This document shows positions 32,346-33,198 of a DNA stretch of 33,198 nucleotides, in pieces. This DNA is from Planctomycetia bacterium (GTDB lineage Bacteria; Planctomycetota; Planctomycetia; Pirellulales; S012-138), in the NCBI GenBank assembly GCA_016177915.1, contig JACOUI010000067.1, forward strand, positions 1 to 33,198, written 5' to 3'. Below the pieces are notes generated by a model, which was not told the DNA's origin, did not search any database, and saw only the letters and a program-made list of their open reading frames with translations. Position 1 is the stretch's first letter, and every line of letters begins with the position of its first letter. Position numbers and translations under genes: made by a program.

Positions 32346-32675
32346 ATGCCCTTGAACAAGCTTCGTTCACGTTCGGCCGCGGCGCTGGTGGCGCTGGCGC
32401 TTTGGGCCGGCTGCCAAGGCACGCCGGACGATCTCTCGGAATCCGACCTGCCTTATGACATCAAGGGCAAGGTCGTGTCCGTGGAACCCGGCGACAAGAC
32501 GGTGACGCTCGACCACGAAGATATTCCGGGCCTGATGAAGGGCATGGTGATGGAATTCTCCGTCCAAGATGCCGCGCTGCTGGAAGGTCTTCAGCCGGGC
32601 GACGCCGTGGAGGGGAAGTTGAAGAGGAAAGCCGGCGAGTTCATCATTATCGAGCTCCACAAGCGGTCAGCGTGA
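32346..32675 (+). CDS. CusF-like copper-binding lipoprotein
   Basis: The protein has 109 residues. It has a signal peptide with Cys at residue 23 (ALWAGC), an imperfect lipobox with W instead of L at -3. The remainder is one CusF-type beta-barrel: KGKVVSVEPGDKTVTLDHED, then IPGLMKGMVMEFSV and GLQPGDAVEGKL. The His (LDHED) and the Met pair (MVM) correspond to the Cu(I)/Ag(I) ligands of CusF; the cation-pi Trp of CusF is not present (IPGLMKG). Such barrels deliver periplasmic copper to efflux pumps or, near SCO-like genes, to cuproproteins. It lies directly behind the copper amine oxidase and may be co-transcribed. No CusABC genes are in the window. Confidence 0.85.
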   Translation: MPLNKLRSRSAAALVALALWAGCQGTPDDLSESDLPYDIKGKVVSVEPGDKTVTLDHEDIPGLMKGMVMEFSVQDAALLEGLQPGDAVEGKLKRKAGEFIIIELHKRSA

Positions 32676-32778
32676 TCGGCGACGCGCGTCCTCTGTGGTC
32701 CTGCTCAGCAGCCCTGCGGCGCGGCACTATCGCGCCTTTGTGCTTCTAGACCGGCACTTGCGATTTCGGTCCGCGGTC

Positions 32779-32810
32779 TTGACTCCGTACTATGGTACTG
32801 GGTGGATAAT
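32779..32810 (+). promoter_or_regulatory. MerR-type promoter and operator of the regulator gene
   Basis: TTGACT (32779-32784) and GATAAT (32805-32810) are separated by 20 bp, the overlong spacer typical of MerR-activated promoters. Between them lies an inverted repeat, CTCCGTAC (32783-32790) and GTACTGGG (32795-32802), 6 of 8 positions paired, centred on TATG. The half-site CCGTAC matches that of the Tn501/Tn21 mer operator. The transcript would start near 32817, just before the AGGAGG of the regulator gene, so the regulator is probably autoregulated and drives genes beyond the right edge. Confidence 0.8.
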
Positions 32811-32831
32811 GGCGTTTAGAAGGAGGCTCCG

Positions 32832-33198
32832 ATGGCGGCGACCACAACCTTGCGAAGCGGAGAGTTAGCTGACTGCGCCGGCGTGAACGTGGAAACGCTT
32901 CGTTTCTACGAACGGAAGGGGCTGCTGCCGGTGCCACCGCGCCGGGCTTCCGGCTACCGGGACTACCCGCAGGAAGCCGTCAATTTGGTTCTCTTCATCC
33001 AGCGTGCCAAGCAGCTCGGCTTCTCGCTCAAAGAGGTCAAAGAACTCCTTGCCCTGCGAGAAGTGGCTCGGGCCACCTGTGGCGACGTGGTGCTTCTCGC
33101 GGAGCGGAAGGTCGCGGACATCGATGCAAAGATCCGCGACCTGCGGGGTATGCGTAGGGCGCTCACGAAGCTCCTGAAAGAATGTCCCGGCAGCGCCC
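32832..33198 (+). CDS. MerR-family heavy-metal-responsive regulator (partial, runs off the right edge)
   Basis: The first 122 residues are present. The winged helix (GVNVETLRFYERKGLLPVPP, then RRASGYRDYPQEAV) and the dimerisation helix are typical. C83 and C118 have the 35-residue spacing of Tn501 MerR C82 and C117; the third Cys (MerR C126) would be about residue 127, just past the window edge. This arrangement belongs to sensors of Hg(II), Cd(II), Pb(II) or Zn(II), whereas copper sensors of the CueR group lack the first Cys. The start is supported by AGGAGG 5 bp before the ATG and the promoter at 32779. The metal cannot be decided without the third Cys and the downstream genes. Confidence 0.9.
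   Translation, partial: MAATTTLRSGELADCAGVNVETLRFYERKGLLPVPPRRASGYRDYPQEAVNLVLFIQRAKQLGFSLKEVKELLALREVARATCGDVVLLAERKVADIDAKIRDLRGMRRALTKLLKECPGSA

Noticed and set aside
32832..33198. MerR regulator as a copper sensor (CueR type) for the adjacent copper genes
   Set aside because: Cys at residue 83 and the 35-residue spacing to C118 are features of the divalent-metal group; CueR-type sensors lack the first Cys.

Overview
The window is GC-rich bacterial DNA that reads as a planctomycete, most likely of the Pirellulales type. The evidence is the gene content. There is a DUF1549/DUF1553 protein with an N-terminal CxxCH cytochrome segment and a DUF1501 protein with a Tat signal. There is also a giant secreted PVC-type heme protein (beta-propeller, HEAT repeats, CxxCH) and a zinc-ribbon plus Pro-rich-linker membrane protein. 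A squalene-cyclase-like toroid protein is present too, and mnmA carries an extended segment before its GCC motif that I associate with this phylum. No rRNA, tRNA or CRISPR array was seen.

Layout. 1-425: an IS3-family transposase remnant (minus strand) fused to the tail of an unrelated plus-strand ORF. 469-4787 (minus): a zinc-ribbon/Pro-rich protein with a degenerate gluzincin-like end, a HEAT-repeat protein with an altered HExxH, and a small secreted Gln/Val/Pro-repeat protein with a clear intrinsic terminator. 5295-10698 (minus): a 1725-residue NodB-like/VCBS/PVC-heme/CBM-like fusion preceded by a 56-residue coiled-coil gene. 10917-13869: msrP (plus) convergent with a toroid protein (minus). 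14138-17179: DUF1549/DUF1553. 17553-20009: divergent mnmA and a core-MetE-like methyltransferase. 20156-23643 (plus): an orphan sugar-type ABC permease, an EEP-fold hydrolase and a polytopic GT-C-like membrane protein. 23683-26708: ogt, a conserved unknown and DUF1501. 26974-30012: three genes of unknown function. 30350-33198: a copper amine oxidase, a CusF-like lipoprotein and a MerR regulator running off the right edge behind its own MerR-type promoter.

Most genes look chromosomal and independently transcribed. Functional links are loose: secreted redox and c-type cytochrome proteins on the left, single-carbon, tRNA and DNA-repair enzymes in the middle, and copper or metal genes at the right end.

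The most unusual content lies between genes. There are at least three families of small repeats. One is a palindrome of about 23 bp, in nine copies between 22.3 and 30.1 kb, that repeatedly sits on stop codons and in two cases supplies the stop. One is a GC-TCC-GC hairpin family, in three copies between 10.9 and 17.2 kb, whose two clean stems differ by compensatory base pairs. One is a set of degenerate tandem arrays with a 7-bp period (plus two with a 6-bp period); two of the 7-bp arrays abut the divergent start codons of mnmA and the MetE-like gene. These were found by eye and need a genome-wide search.
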